The translations under genes were made by a program, and so were the position numbers. Below the pieces are notes generated by a model. It did not search any database. It saw nothing but the letters and a program-made list of their open reading frames with translations, and was not told where the DNA came from. Below are positions 40,217 to 48,488 of a stretch of 64,000 nucleotides of DNA, piece by piece; within the stretch, counting starts at the first letter, position 1, and the number at the start of each line of letters is the position of its first letter. The stretch is from an uncultured Roseburia sp. (GTDB lineage Bacteria; Bacillota; Clostridia; Lachnospirales; Lachnospiraceae), in contig CAJTOI010000001.1 in assembly GCA_910577925.1 (NCBI GenBank), positions 72,645-136,644 of the forward strand, read 5' to 3'.

Positions 40217-42925
40217 TTAAAGATTTTCTTCCTCAAATGCCTCAAATTGTTCCGGAGACATAAGTACCCGTCTCGGTTTTGTCCCCTCCTCCGGCCCGAC
40301 AATTCCGGCCTCCTCAAGCTGGTCCATAATCCGCGCCGCGCGGTTAAAGCCGATTTTAAAATAGCGCTGCAGCATCCCGATAGACCCCTTTTCTTTGTCG
40401 ATCAAAAGTCTGGCCGCCTCCGCAAAATAGGCGTCTCTTCCGTCTCCGGTCCCGCCGTTCCCGTCAATGCTCACCGCATTTCCGGTTGACTCTATCTGAC
40501 TCATCTGTTCCTGTATCTTCTCACTGTATACGCCCTGCCCGTTCTGCTCCTTCAAAAAGGCGACGACATCCGTCACCTCTCTGTCCGAGACAAATGCGCC
40601 CTGCACGCGCAGCGGCTTTGGCACGCCCTGCGGGTGAAACAGCATATCTCCCTTTCCGAGCAGCTTTTCGGCGCCGTTCATGTCGAGAATCGTGCGGGAA
40701 TCGATACCGGAAGTCACCGCAAATGCGATACGGCTCGGCATGTTTGCCTTGATCAGTCCGGTGATGACATTGACGGAGGGGCGCTGTGTCGCGATAATCA
40801 GATGAATCCCGCAGGCGCGCGCCAGCTGCGCCAGACGGCATATCGCCTCCTCCACATCCCCGGGCGCCACCATCATCAAATCCGCAAGCTCGTCCACGAT
40901 AATCACGATCTGGGGAAGCTTCTCGGGCATCGGCTCTCCCTCTATCGTCGGAAGACTCTCCACTTTGTCATTGTAGCCTTTCAGATCCCGAACGCCGGTC
41001 TCGGCAAACTTCTGATAGCGGTCGGTCATCTCTGCTACCGCCCAGTGCAGCGCGCCGGCCGCTTTCTTCGGGTCGGTCACCACCGGAATCATCAGATGCG
41101 GAATCCCGTTATAGACGCTCAGCTCCACCACTTTCGGATCGATCATGATCAGCTTTACGTCTTTCGGATCGGCCTTGTAGAGAATACTCATAATAATCGT
41201 GTTGATACACACGGATTTACCGGAACCGGTCGCTCCCGCAATCAAAAGATGCGGCATTTTGGCGATATCCGCGACCGCAACTTTTCCCCCGATGTCCTTC
41301 CCGACACAGAAAGATATCCGGGACGCATGCTTTTGAAATTCGTCCGACTCCACCAGTTCGCGAAACGAGACCGTGACATTTTCCTTGTTCGGCACCTCGA
41401 TTCCGACGGCCGCTTTCCCCGGAATCGGTGCTTCGATTCGGATGTCGGCCGCCGCGAGATTCAGCTTGATATCGTCCGCCAAATTCACGATTTTGCTGAC
41501 CTTCACGCCCATTTCCGGCTGAAGCTCATACCTGGTTACCGCCGGCCCGCAGCTGATATTTGTAATTGTGACACTGACGCCGAAATTTTTCAGCGTCTGC
41601 TGCAGCTTTACGGCCGTTTCCTGGAGATACTTTTTGGAATCCCCGGATTTGTTTTCGCTTTTCTTGAGCAGCGTCACCGGCGGGAATACATAAGGGCGCT
41701 CCGGAATGCCGCTGTCTCGGATTTCCCCTGCGATGTCAACGCCATCCGCGTTTGCGGATGGCACGGCGCCAACGGATGGCACGGCGCCAACGGATGCCGT
41801 GGCTGCAGACGCCGGCTTCCCAGAGTTCTCAGGCATCCGCTCCGCCCCGTCGTCATACGCCTTTAAATCAGAGCTTTCAAAATGTTCCTCCCGGTAAAAT
41901 GCCGCCGCATCCTCCAAAACCGGCAGAACTTCCTCCGCCACTGCGGATTCCGCGAAAATATCATGTACCGCACTTCCCAAAGATTCTGCGACAGCCTCAT
42001 GCGCCGCAGCTTCCTGCGGCATAACCCCCGCCGGCTCCTCCATATAGTTTCCAGCGGTCAGCGTCACCTCACGCTCTTCCTTTATCTCCGGCAGATCGAA
42101 AAACTGCTCCGCGCTCATTTCGCTGAGTTCATCGGAAGGGCCGTCTGCCGCCTCTTCCGGCAGAATCCGCGTGTCGAGAGCCACGCCCTCCACCTTGCGG
42201 TCCATCCTGCGCAGTTCGCGCTCTTCCCGGAGCAGCTCTCGCTCCTCACGGCGCAGTTCGCGCTCTTCCCTGCGCTGCTTTGCCCGCTCCCTGTTCCGCT
42301 CGTTGCTCTGCTTTGCAGTCTCGTAAACCTTTTTACCGCCTCTTTGCATCCCCCGCAGCGCACTGCGCTCTGTGATCAGAACCAGAGCGATAATGAGCAC
42401 GACTGCGTCGATCACATAGGAGCCGACGAGTCCGAAACTCGGGCACATCAGCCACGCAAGAAAACCGCCCACAAGTCCTCCGCCGAATTTGCTGTCAAAG
42501 CTGTGCCGATATGCCTCAAGCGGTGTCTGCACTTCGGCTCCGTTCTGCAGCAATTGCAGAAACATACACAGAAATGCCACAAAAAGTACGGCGGCAATCA
42601 TCTTTACCGCCGCGACGGTATTTCCCTTATTCGAAACGCAAAAAAAGGTTCCGACCAGTAATACCACCGGAAAAATATACGCGATAAAACCGAAAATACC
42701 GAAAAAGAAACGGCTGACCGTATTCCCTACGGTCCCTCCGAACCCGAAATTGCTGATAAAAAGCAGGACGGAAACCGCCACCACAACCCACAGAATCACT
42801 TCCCTGGTAAAATTCTCCTGCTGACTGCCCGCTGTATGATTTGTCTGCCGCTTTGTACCTGTCTTCCGGCCGCTCTGCGTTTTCTTTCTGCCGGACGTAC
42901 CCTTTTTATTACTACCCGATGCCAA
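40217..42925 (-). CDS. ftsK: DNA translocase FtsK/SpoIIIE
   Basis: Septal double-stranded DNA pump. It is 902 residues from TTG 42925, which has GGAGGG 7 bases upstream; TTG 42940 is too close to any ribosome site. Basic Lys/Gln/Thr-rich start, four membrane segments (about 35-165), and a long charged linker (about 175-440) with RREERELRREE-type repeats and an 18-bp DNA repeat. The motor has Walker A GATGSGKSV and Walker B VIIVDELADLM. The C-terminal gamma winged helix (RYFKIGFNRAARIMDQLE) reads KOPS/SRS. Neighbour tepA two genes upstream repeats the Bacillus ymfB-spoIIIE linkage. Confidence 0.94.
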   Translation of the reverse strand: MASGSNKKGTSGRKKTQSGRKTGTKRQTNHTAGSQQENFTREVILWVVVAVSVLLFISNFGFGGTVGNTVSRFFFGIFGFIAYIFPVVLLVGTFFCVSNKGNTVAAVKMIAAVLFVAFLCMFLQLLQNGAEVQTPLEAYRHSFDSKFGGGLVGGFLAWLMCPSFGLVGSYVIDAVVLIIALVLITERSALRGMQRGGKKVYETAKQSNERNRERAKQRREERELRREERELLREERELRRMDRKVEGVALDTRILPEEAADGPSDELSEMSAEQFFDLPEIKEEREVTLTAGNYMEEPAGVMPQEAAAHEAVAESLGSAVHDIFAESAVAEEVLPVLEDAAAFYREEHFESSDLKAYDDGAERMPENSGKPASAATASVGAVPSVGAVPSANADGVDIAGEIRDSGIPERPYVFPPVTLLKKSENKSGDSKKYLQETAVKLQQTLKNFGVSVTITNISCGPAVTRYELQPEMGVKVSKIVNLADDIKLNLAAADIRIEAPIPGKAAVGIEVPNKENVTVSFRELVESDEFQKHASRISFCVGKDIGGKVAVADIAKMPHLLIAGATGSGKSVCINTIIMSILYKADPKDVKLIMIDPKVVELSVYNGIPHLMIPVVTDPKKAAGALHWAVAEMTDRYQKFAETGVRDLKGYNDKVESLPTIEGEPMPEKLPQIVIIVDELADLMMVAPGDVEEAICRLAQLARACGIHLIIATQRPSVNVITGLIKANMPSRIAFAVTSGIDSRTILDMNGAEKLLGKGDMLFHPQGVPKPLRVQGAFVSDREVTDVVAFLKEQNGQGVYSEKIQEQMSQIESTGNAVSIDGNGGTGDGRDAYFAEAARLLIDKEKGSIGMLQRYFKIGFNRAARIMDQLEEAGIVGPEEGTKPRRVLMSPEQFEAFEEENL
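41741..41791. repeat. Hairpin plus 18-bp tandem repeat in the ftsK linker
   Basis: GCCATCCGC-GTTT-GCGGATGGC (41741-41762) is a perfect 9-bp inverted repeat. It runs into two identical 18-bp units GGATGGCACGGCGCCAAC (41756-41773 and 41774-41791). In protein this gives SVGAVP twice plus ANADGV. Confidence 0.85.
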
Positions 42926-42957
42926 AAATATTCCCTCCAAAACCAGTTCGTATCTTT

Positions 42958-43836
42958 CTATGCCAAATAGAAATAGCCTCCGACGGATAACGCTCCCACA
43001 AAGAGGCAGTAAATGGCAAATATTGTAAATTTTCTCTTCCGCACAACGACAAGCATTGTTTTGATACAGATATATCCCACCACCGCAGCCACAGCCATTC
43101 CGGCCGCATAACAGGCCACATCCGGCCCCGTTACTTTTAGCTGCTTTAAATCGGTAAGTTCAAGCGCCAGCGCGCCTAAAATGGCGGGAATCGACATGAG
43201 AAACGAGTATTTCACCGCAAAATTGCGCTGATAGCCGCTGATCAGACAGGCGGTAATCGTCGTTCCCGATCGGGAAAGTCCCGGCAGCGTTGCAATCCCC
43301 TGCGCAATTCCGACTCCGAACGCATTGGTGTAGGTCACGCTCTTCGGGAGTTTTCCCCCGTCCGGTATCCGGTCTGCGGCAAACAGCAGTCCGGCCGTGA
43401 CAATCAGACAGATGCCCGGCACAATCAGAATCTCCGCCGCCATCTCCACCACATCCTTACACAAAACACCGATTACTCCCGTCGGAATCGTCGACACGAC
43501 AATCAGCATCGCAAACTTGCGGTAACCGTTATTGATCACTCTGCGATAGCTTTCCGACTCGTTTTTTATTTTATTCCGAAAAAAGATCACGACGTTTACC
43601 GCGGAATCCCGCACAACGCAGCAGCCTTCCACAATCAGACGCCAGATATCTTTATAGTAAACCACAAAAATTGCAATCAGCGTCCCGACATGAAGCAGGA
43701 CGTCAAACAGTATCCCGTTTTCCGTTTCCACATCGAACAGTATCTTAAAAAGCGCCAAATGCCCGGAACTGCTGACAGGCAGAAACTCCGTCAGGCCCTG
43801 GATCAGTCCCATCAATATCGCCTGCAATAATGACAT
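42958..43836 (-). CDS. uppP: Undecaprenyl-diphosphatase UppP (BacA)
   Basis: Recycles the C55 lipid carrier of wall synthesis by removing its distal phosphate at the outer membrane face. It is 292 residues with about eight membrane segments, the catalytic motifs LTEFLPVSSSGHLAL (Glu and Ser) and LPGLSRSGTTI, and a pair of inverted-repeat halves. ATG 43836 follows AGGAGG; the frame is open to 43869. A clear promoter lies at 43918. High expression would give bacitracin tolerance, a family property. Confidence 0.95.
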   Translation of the reverse strand: MSLLQAILMGLIQGLTEFLPVSSSGHLALFKILFDVETENGILFDVLLHVGTLIAIFVVYYKDIWRLIVEGCCVVRDSAVNVVIFFRNKIKNESESYRRVINNGYRKFAMLIVVSTIPTGVIGVLCKDVVEMAAEILIVPGICLIVTAGLLFAADRIPDGGKLPKSVTYTNAFGVGIAQGIATLPGLSRSGTTITACLISGYQRNFAVKYSFLMSIPAILGALALELTDLKQLKVTGPDVACYAAGMAVAAVVGYICIKTMLVVVRKRKFTIFAIYCLFVGALSVGGYFYLA

Positions 43837-43917
43837 AGCTGCCTCCTTCTCTCTTTTGTACCGCTGCACACGCGCTTTCTTTTATGCCTGTGCAGGAAAG
43901 ATTTACATACATGTTTT

Positions 43918-43946
43918 ATCTTATCATATTTGCCGCGGCTTGTCAT
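43918..43946 (-). promoter_or_regulatory. Promoter of uppP
   Basis: Minus strand -35 ATGACA (43946-43941), 17-bp spacer, -10 TAAGAT (43923-43918), immediately behind the tepA terminator. Confidence 0.6.
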
Positions 43947-43978
43947 TAAAAAATCGGAGCCGTCTGTGCGCTCCGATT
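43946..43978 (-). terminator. Intrinsic terminator of tepA
   Basis: Minus strand AATCGGAGC, nine-base loop, GCTCCGATT, then a run of T. It lies 5 bases past the tepA stop. Confidence 0.9.
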
Positions 43979-43983
43979 CCGTG

Positions 43984-44688
43984 TCACTTGTTTTTTCTCT
44001 GATCAATCAGACAGTGCAGCTTTAAGAAAGCCTTGTCAATGCCTCCCACCTCGTTAATCAGCCCCTCTTCGACCGCCTCGCTTCCGACCAGAATCGTTCC
44101 GAGATCTTTCGTCAGCATCCCGGTATTCATCATCAGTTTTTCTAACCGCTCCTCTCTGGCCTTCGAATGCGTTGCGATAAATTTTAAAATGCGGTTCTGC
44201 ATCTGTTTAAAATAATCGTAAGTCGGCTGTGCGCCGATAATCGTTCCGTTCATGCGGACCGGGTGAATGACCATCGTGCCCGACGGAACGATAAAAGAAT
44301 AGTCTGTGGAAACCGCAAGCGGCACACCGATGGAGTGACTTCCGCCGAGCACCAGAGAGACCGTCGGTTTGCTGATAGACGCCACCATTTCCGCAATCGC
44401 AAGTCCGCTCTCCACATCGCCTCCCACCGTATTGAGCAAAAGCAGCACACCGTCCGAGTCCTGATTGTCTTCTATCTCTGCCAGCTTCGGCAGAATATGT
44501 TCATATTTCGTCGTCTTTGTGGTTGCCGGGAGACAGTCATGCCCCTCAATCTCCCCGATAATCGTAAGAAGGGATATGCGGTTGTTTTCCCTGTTATTCT
44601 TTAAATCCAGCTGCCCGAATTCCTTGATATTTTCTTTTTTCTCTTCCTGTGTTTCCTGCTTCTCCTGTGTTTCCTGCTTTTCTGCCAT
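43984..44688 (-). CDS. tepA: ClpP-like serine protease TepA (YmfB)
   Basis: ClpP/SppA-superfamily translocation-enhancing peptidase homologue of 234 residues. The crotonase-like core has LLLLNTVGGDVESGLAIA, the nucleophile in GGSHSIGVPLA and MVIHPVRMNG with the His. Unlike ClpP it lacks a clear propeptide and hydrophobic-pocket tail. In B. subtilis ymfB neighbours spoIIIE/ftsK as here. The N-terminus is a Glu/Gln/Lys-rich tail built from a duplicated KQETQE unit and is likely disordered. Confidence 0.88.
   Translation of the reverse strand: MAEKQETQEKQETQEEKKENIKEFGQLDLKNNRENNRISLLTIIGEIEGHDCLPATTKTTKYEHILPKLAEIEDNQDSDGVLLLLNTVGGDVESGLAIAEMVASISKPTVSLVLGGSHSIGVPLAVSTDYSFIVPSGTMVIHPVRMNGTIIGAQPTYDYFKQMQNRILKFIATHSKAREERLEKLMMNTGMLTKDLGTILVGSEAVEEGLINEVGGIDKAFLKLHCLIDQRKNK
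44645..44680. repeat. 18-bp duplication in the tepA N-terminus
   Basis: TCCTGTGTTTCCTGCTTC and TCCTGTGTTTCCTGCTTT, 17 of 18 identical, adjacent and in frame (KQETQE twice). Confidence 0.85.
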
Positions 44689-44718
44689 TCGCCGATTCTC
44701 CTTTTAATTTGAATATCA

Positions 44719-44753
44719 CAAAAAACAGGATGCATGATCTCATGCATCCTGTT
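44719..44753 (-). terminator. Intrinsic terminator of glgA
   Basis: Minus strand AACAGGATGCATGA paired with TCATGCATCCTGTT (14 bp, 2-base centre) followed by TTTTTT. It lies about 90 bases past the glgA stop. Confidence 0.85.
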
Positions 44754-44840
44754 ATAGTATCTGTGAAATAAAATTTTCTATGCAGAAAATCGATCGATAC
44801 CTGCGGCGTGTTTCTCACGCAGCTTCTGCGCAAAGCGGTT

Positions 44841-46295
44841 CTAACACTCCCCAAGCAGGTAACGGTAAAGTCCCTCATAGCGGAACTTTGAACTGTTCCA
44901 CGAGAAATCGTTCGCCATGCCGCGGTCGATCATCTGGTTCCACTGCTTTTTCCGATCAAAGAAAATGTGTTTGGAGTAGTTGATCACCTGCAGCATCTCA
45001 TCGCCGTTATAATTTGCAAACGAGAAACCGTCTCCGGTGTTTTCATACTCGTTAAACGGTTTTACGGTATCCTTTAAGCCGCCGGTCTCACGGACAATCG
45101 GGACCGTTCCGTAGCGGAAGGAAATCAGCTGCGTCAGACCGCACGGCTCAAACTGGGACGGCATCAGAAACGCATCCGCGGCCGCATACAGCTTATGCGC
45201 CAGATCATCCGAGTAACAGATATTTGCCGAAACGCGGTCGCCGTATTTCCACGCGTAGTGGCGGAACATATTCTCGTACTGCGGACTTCCGGTTCCGATG
45301 ACAACCAGCTGCGTGTAATCGTCCACAATCCGGTCGATCGCGTAGTTAATCAGATCAAGACCCTTCTGGTCGGTCAGACGGGAAATCAGACCGATCATAT
45401 ATTTCTTCTTGTCGACGGCAAGGCCCAGTTCCTCCTGGAGCTTCGTCTTATTGATCGCTTTCTTCTTGCGGAAGCTCTCCGCATCATAATTTGCATAGAT
45501 TTTCGGATCCGTCTGCGGATTGTAAACCTCATAGTCAATTCCGTTTACAATTCCCTGCATGTCGAAGTGACGCGCCGCAAGCAGGCCGTTTAACCCTTCT
45601 CCGTAATATTCGGTCTGAATCTCGTTTGCGTAGGAATCGCTTACGGTAGTGATGTAATCCGCATAGACGAGACCGCCCTTTAACATGTTGGCATCCTTTT
45701 TAAACTCCAGCTTATCCGGCGTAAACAGGCTCGAAGAAAATCCGGTCAGCCCCTGCATCGTCTTCACGTCCCACACGCCCTGGAACTTGAGATTGTGAAT
45801 CGTAATCATGGATTTGATGCCCCAGTAGAAAGAATCCGCCTGAAATTCATTCTTTAAATATACCGGAACAAGACCGGTCTCCCAGTCATGGCAGTGAATC
45901 AGCTCCGGGCGGAAATCAATCGCCTTTAACATCGACAGCACCGCCTTGTCAAAGAAGACAAATTTCTCGATGTCGTACCGGATATCCCCGTAAGGCGTAT
46001 CGCAGGCGAAATACTCCTGATTGTCGATGAAATAATAGGTAATGCCGTCGAGCTGGTACTTAAGCACTCCGACATATTTGTTCTGGATGTATGTACCGGC
46101 ATTCATATAAAAATGCGTCACATACTCGAACTGATTGCGGAAATGCTCCGGTATGCAGGTGTAATTCGGGATTACGACCCGCACATCCCATTCCGACTTG
46201 TCGAACTCTTTCGGAAGCGCCCCGCAGACATCCGCCAGCCCTCCTGTTTTGATGAACGGAACACATTCCGACGCGGCAAAAAGTATTTTTCTCAT
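44841..46295 (-). CDS. glgA: Glycogen (starch) synthase GlgA
   Basis: GT5 glycosyltransferase extending alpha-1,4-glucan from ADP-glucose. It is 484 residues with N-terminal KTGGLADV, HCHDWETGLVPVYLK, a catalytic C-terminal PSQFEPCGLTQL (E-X7-E region) and FRYGTVPIVRETGGL. ATG 46295 follows GAGGAGG by 6 bases. The other glg genes are not in the window; metY lies just upstream (17-base gap), an unusual partner, with probable read-through. Confidence 0.95.
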   Translation of the reverse strand: MRKILFAASECVPFIKTGGLADVCGALPKEFDKSEWDVRVVIPNYTCIPEHFRNQFEYVTHFYMNAGTYIQNKYVGVLKYQLDGITYYFIDNQEYFACDTPYGDIRYDIEKFVFFDKAVLSMLKAIDFRPELIHCHDWETGLVPVYLKNEFQADSFYWGIKSMITIHNLKFQGVWDVKTMQGLTGFSSSLFTPDKLEFKKDANMLKGGLVYADYITTVSDSYANEIQTEYYGEGLNGLLAARHFDMQGIVNGIDYEVYNPQTDPKIYANYDAESFRKKKAINKTKLQEELGLAVDKKKYMIGLISRLTDQKGLDLINYAIDRIVDDYTQLVVIGTGSPQYENMFRHYAWKYGDRVSANICYSDDLAHKLYAAADAFLMPSQFEPCGLTQLISFRYGTVPIVRETGGLKDTVKPFNEYENTGDGFSFANYNGDEMLQVINYSKHIFFDRKKQWNQMIDRGMANDFSWNSSKFRYEGLYRYLLGEC

Positions 46296-46312
46296 GGAAA
46301 ACCTCCTCAAAA

Positions 46313-47596
46313 TTATATAGTATCTAACGCCTGTTTTAAATCTGCAACAATATCTGCGGCATTTTCAATTCCTACAGATAAACGCATCAAATCCGATGCG
46401 ATTCCTGCCTCCGCAAGCTGTTTGTCCGTCATCTGGCGATGCGTATGGCTCGCCGGATGCAGAATGCAGGTTCTGGCATCTGCCACATGGGTAACAATCG
46501 CAGTCAGCTTCAGCCGGTCCATAAAACGCACGGCCGTCTCCCTGTCGCCTTTTACTCCGAACGCCAGAACACCGCAGGTCCCCTCGGGCATATACTTTCT
46601 GGCAAGCGCATAGTATCTGCTGCTTTTCAGTCCCGGATAATTCACCCAGGCAACCTTCTCGTGCCCTTCCAAAAACTCCGCCACCTTCTGTGCGTTCTCA
46701 CAGTGCCGCTGCATGCGCAGATGCAGCGTCTCAAGCCCCACATTCAGCAGGAACGCATTCATCGGGGACGGGATGGCCCCGAGATCTCTCATGAGCTGAG
46801 CCGTCGCCTTTGTGATGTAGGCGCCTTTGCCGAAGCGCTCGGTGTAGGTGATTCCGTGGTAAGACTCATCCGGTTCCGTGAGTCCGGGAAACTTCCCGCG
46901 GCTGGCTTCCCAGTCAAAATTGCCGGAATCCACAATCGCTCCGCCCACCGCCATCGCGTGTCCGTCCATATATTTTGTGGTGGAATGCGTCACGATATCT
47001 GCGCCCCACTCAAACGGACGGCAGTGAATCGGCGTCGCAAAGGTGTTGTCGACGATCAGCGGCACACCGTGCGCATGGGCAAGACGTGCAAACTTTTCGA
47101 TATCGAGAACCACCATCGACGGGTTTGCGATCGTCTCTGCGAACACCGCTTTCGTATTCGGTCGAAACGCCTGTGCAAGCTCCTCCTCATCCGCGTCGGG
47201 ATTGACAAAGGTACAGTCGATTCCCTGTTTCTTCATCGTTGTCCCGAACAGGTTAAACGTGCCTCCATAGACGGAATTCGAACAGACAATGTGATCTCCC
47301 GCCTCGCAGATATTAAACAGCGCGTAATAATTCGCAGCCTGTCCCGATGAGGTGAGCATGCCTGCCGCTCCGCCTTCAAGCTCGGTAATCTTTGCCGCAA
47401 CCGCATCCGCCGTGGGATTCTGCAGTCTTGTGTAGAAATACCCGGTATCCTCGAGGTCAAAGAGCCTTCCCATCTGGTCACTGTTGTCGTACTTAAATGT
47501 GGTGCTCTGATAAATCGGAAGCACCCGCGGTTCCCCGCACTTTGGTTTCCAGCCCGACTGAATACACTTTGTTTCAATCCTGTAATTGCTATCCAT
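46313..47596 (-). CDS. metY: O-acetylhomoserine sulfhydrylase (MetY type)
   Basis: PLP enzyme making homocysteine from O-acetylhomoserine and sulfide. It is 427 residues in the Cys/Met metabolism family, with YTRLQNPTADAVAAKI, the SGQAANYYALFN cofactor loop, VDNTFATP and the Schiff-base Lys in THSTTKYMDGH. Longer than cystathionine synthases and with the MetY-type insertion around EASRGKFPGLTEPD. The leader is about 60 bases with AAAGGAGA before ATG 47596; no T-box or SAM riboswitch is visible there. Confidence 0.92.
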   Translation of the reverse strand: MDSNYRIETKCIQSGWKPKCGEPRVLPIYQSTTFKYDNSDQMGRLFDLEDTGYFYTRLQNPTADAVAAKITELEGGAAGMLTSSGQAANYYALFNICEAGDHIVCSNSVYGGTFNLFGTTMKKQGIDCTFVNPDADEEELAQAFRPNTKAVFAETIANPSMVVLDIEKFARLAHAHGVPLIVDNTFATPIHCRPFEWGADIVTHSTTKYMDGHAMAVGGAIVDSGNFDWEASRGKFPGLTEPDESYHGITYTERFGKGAYITKATAQLMRDLGAIPSPMNAFLLNVGLETLHLRMQRHCENAQKVAEFLEGHEKVAWVNYPGLKSSRYYALARKYMPEGTCGVLAFGVKGDRETAVRFMDRLKLTAIVTHVADARTCILHPASHTHRQMTDKQLAEAGIASDLMRLSVGIENAADIVADLKQALDTI

Positions 47597-47682
47597 GACG
47601 TTATGTACTCTCCTTTAACACTCTACTTAAAGATATCATATAACATTTTCGCCGATAATTCTATAACTTTTTTTACGAATTA

Positions 47683-47719
47683 AAACGGCAGTGACTCCCG
47701 GCTGCCCGGAATCACTGCC
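47683..47719 (-). terminator. Intrinsic terminator of yebC
   Basis: Outer stem GGCAGTGA (47687-47694) with TCACTGCC (47712-47719), GC-rich inner part, followed on the minus strand by GTTTTAATT. It lies 7 bases past the yebC stop. Confidence 0.75.
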
Positions 47720-47726
47720 CCTGTTA

Positions 47727-48455
47727 TTACTCATCCCAATTGTGATAGACTTCCTGCACGTCATCCTCCGCGTCCAGCAGATCCAGAATGCGGTTGATAT
47801 TGGCGAGGTCCTCCTCTGCGGTCAGCTCCACATAATTCTGCGGAATCATCGTGACCTCCGCCTGCGCCATCGGAATCGACTCCGCCTCAAGCGCCGCGCG
47901 CACGGTCTCAAATTCTTCCGGAGCCGTCAGAATCTCAAAGCTGTCCTCCTCCTCGGAAAAATCCTCCGCGCCCGCGTCGAGCGCAGTCATCATCAGATCG
48001 TCCGCGTCGAGCGCGCACTCCTCTTTCGCGATGATAATCTGTCCCTTTTCATCAAACATATAAGAGACGCAGCCCTGGGTCCCGATGCTGCCGTGTCCTT
48101 TCGTAAACGCATTTCTGACATTTGCCGCCGTGCGGTTTTTATTGTCAGTCAGACATTTCACGATAATTGCCGTGCCGCTCGGACCGTACCCCTCGTAGGT
48201 ACAGTACTCGTAATTCACCGCATTGCCGTCGCCGGCCGCCTTCTTGATTCCGCGGTCGATCGTGTCGTTGGGCATATTGTTGGCCTTTGCCTTTGTGATG
48301 ACCTGAGCCAGCTTATAGTTATTGGCCGGGTCCGGTCCTCCCTCCTTTACCGCCACGGCAATCTCCCTGCCGATAATGGTAAAAATCTTTCCCTTTGCCG
48401 CATCGTTTTTCTCTTTCTTATGCTTGATATTTGCAAATTTTGAATGTCCTGACAT
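47727..48455 (-). CDS. yebC: YebC/PmpR-family protein
   Basis: Member of the TACO1/YebC family, viewed as DNA-binding regulators and more recently as translation factors easing proline-rich stalls. It is 242 residues with MSGHSKFANIKHKKEKNDAAKGK, the acidic middle domain and C-terminal VTMIPQNYVELTAEE. Stands as a single gene with its own terminator. Confidence 0.95.
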   Translation of the reverse strand: MSGHSKFANIKHKKEKNDAAKGKIFTIIGREIAVAVKEGGPDPANNYKLAQVITKAKANNMPNDTIDRGIKKAAGDGNAVNYEYCTYEGYGPSGTAIIVKCLTDNKNRTAANVRNAFTKGHGSIGTQGCVSYMFDEKGQIIIAKEECALDADDLMMTALDAGAEDFSEEEDSFEILTAPEEFETVRAALEAESIPMAQAEVTMIPQNYVELTAEEDLANINRILDLLDAEDDVQEVYHNWDE

Positions 48456-48488
48456 CGTATCTTCTCCTCTATCCTGTAATCACTCGGC

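Noticed and set aside
40634..41866. 410-residue plus-strand open frame
   Set aside because: Lies wholly antisense to ftsK, has no ribosome site or domain, and is rich in His/Arg as expected for a complementary-frame shadow.
46439..47350. 303-residue plus-strand open frame
   Set aside because: Antisense shadow of metY.
47597..47690. SAM riboswitch or T-box before metY
   Set aside because: The leader is short and AT-rich, with no conserved stems or T-box sequence.
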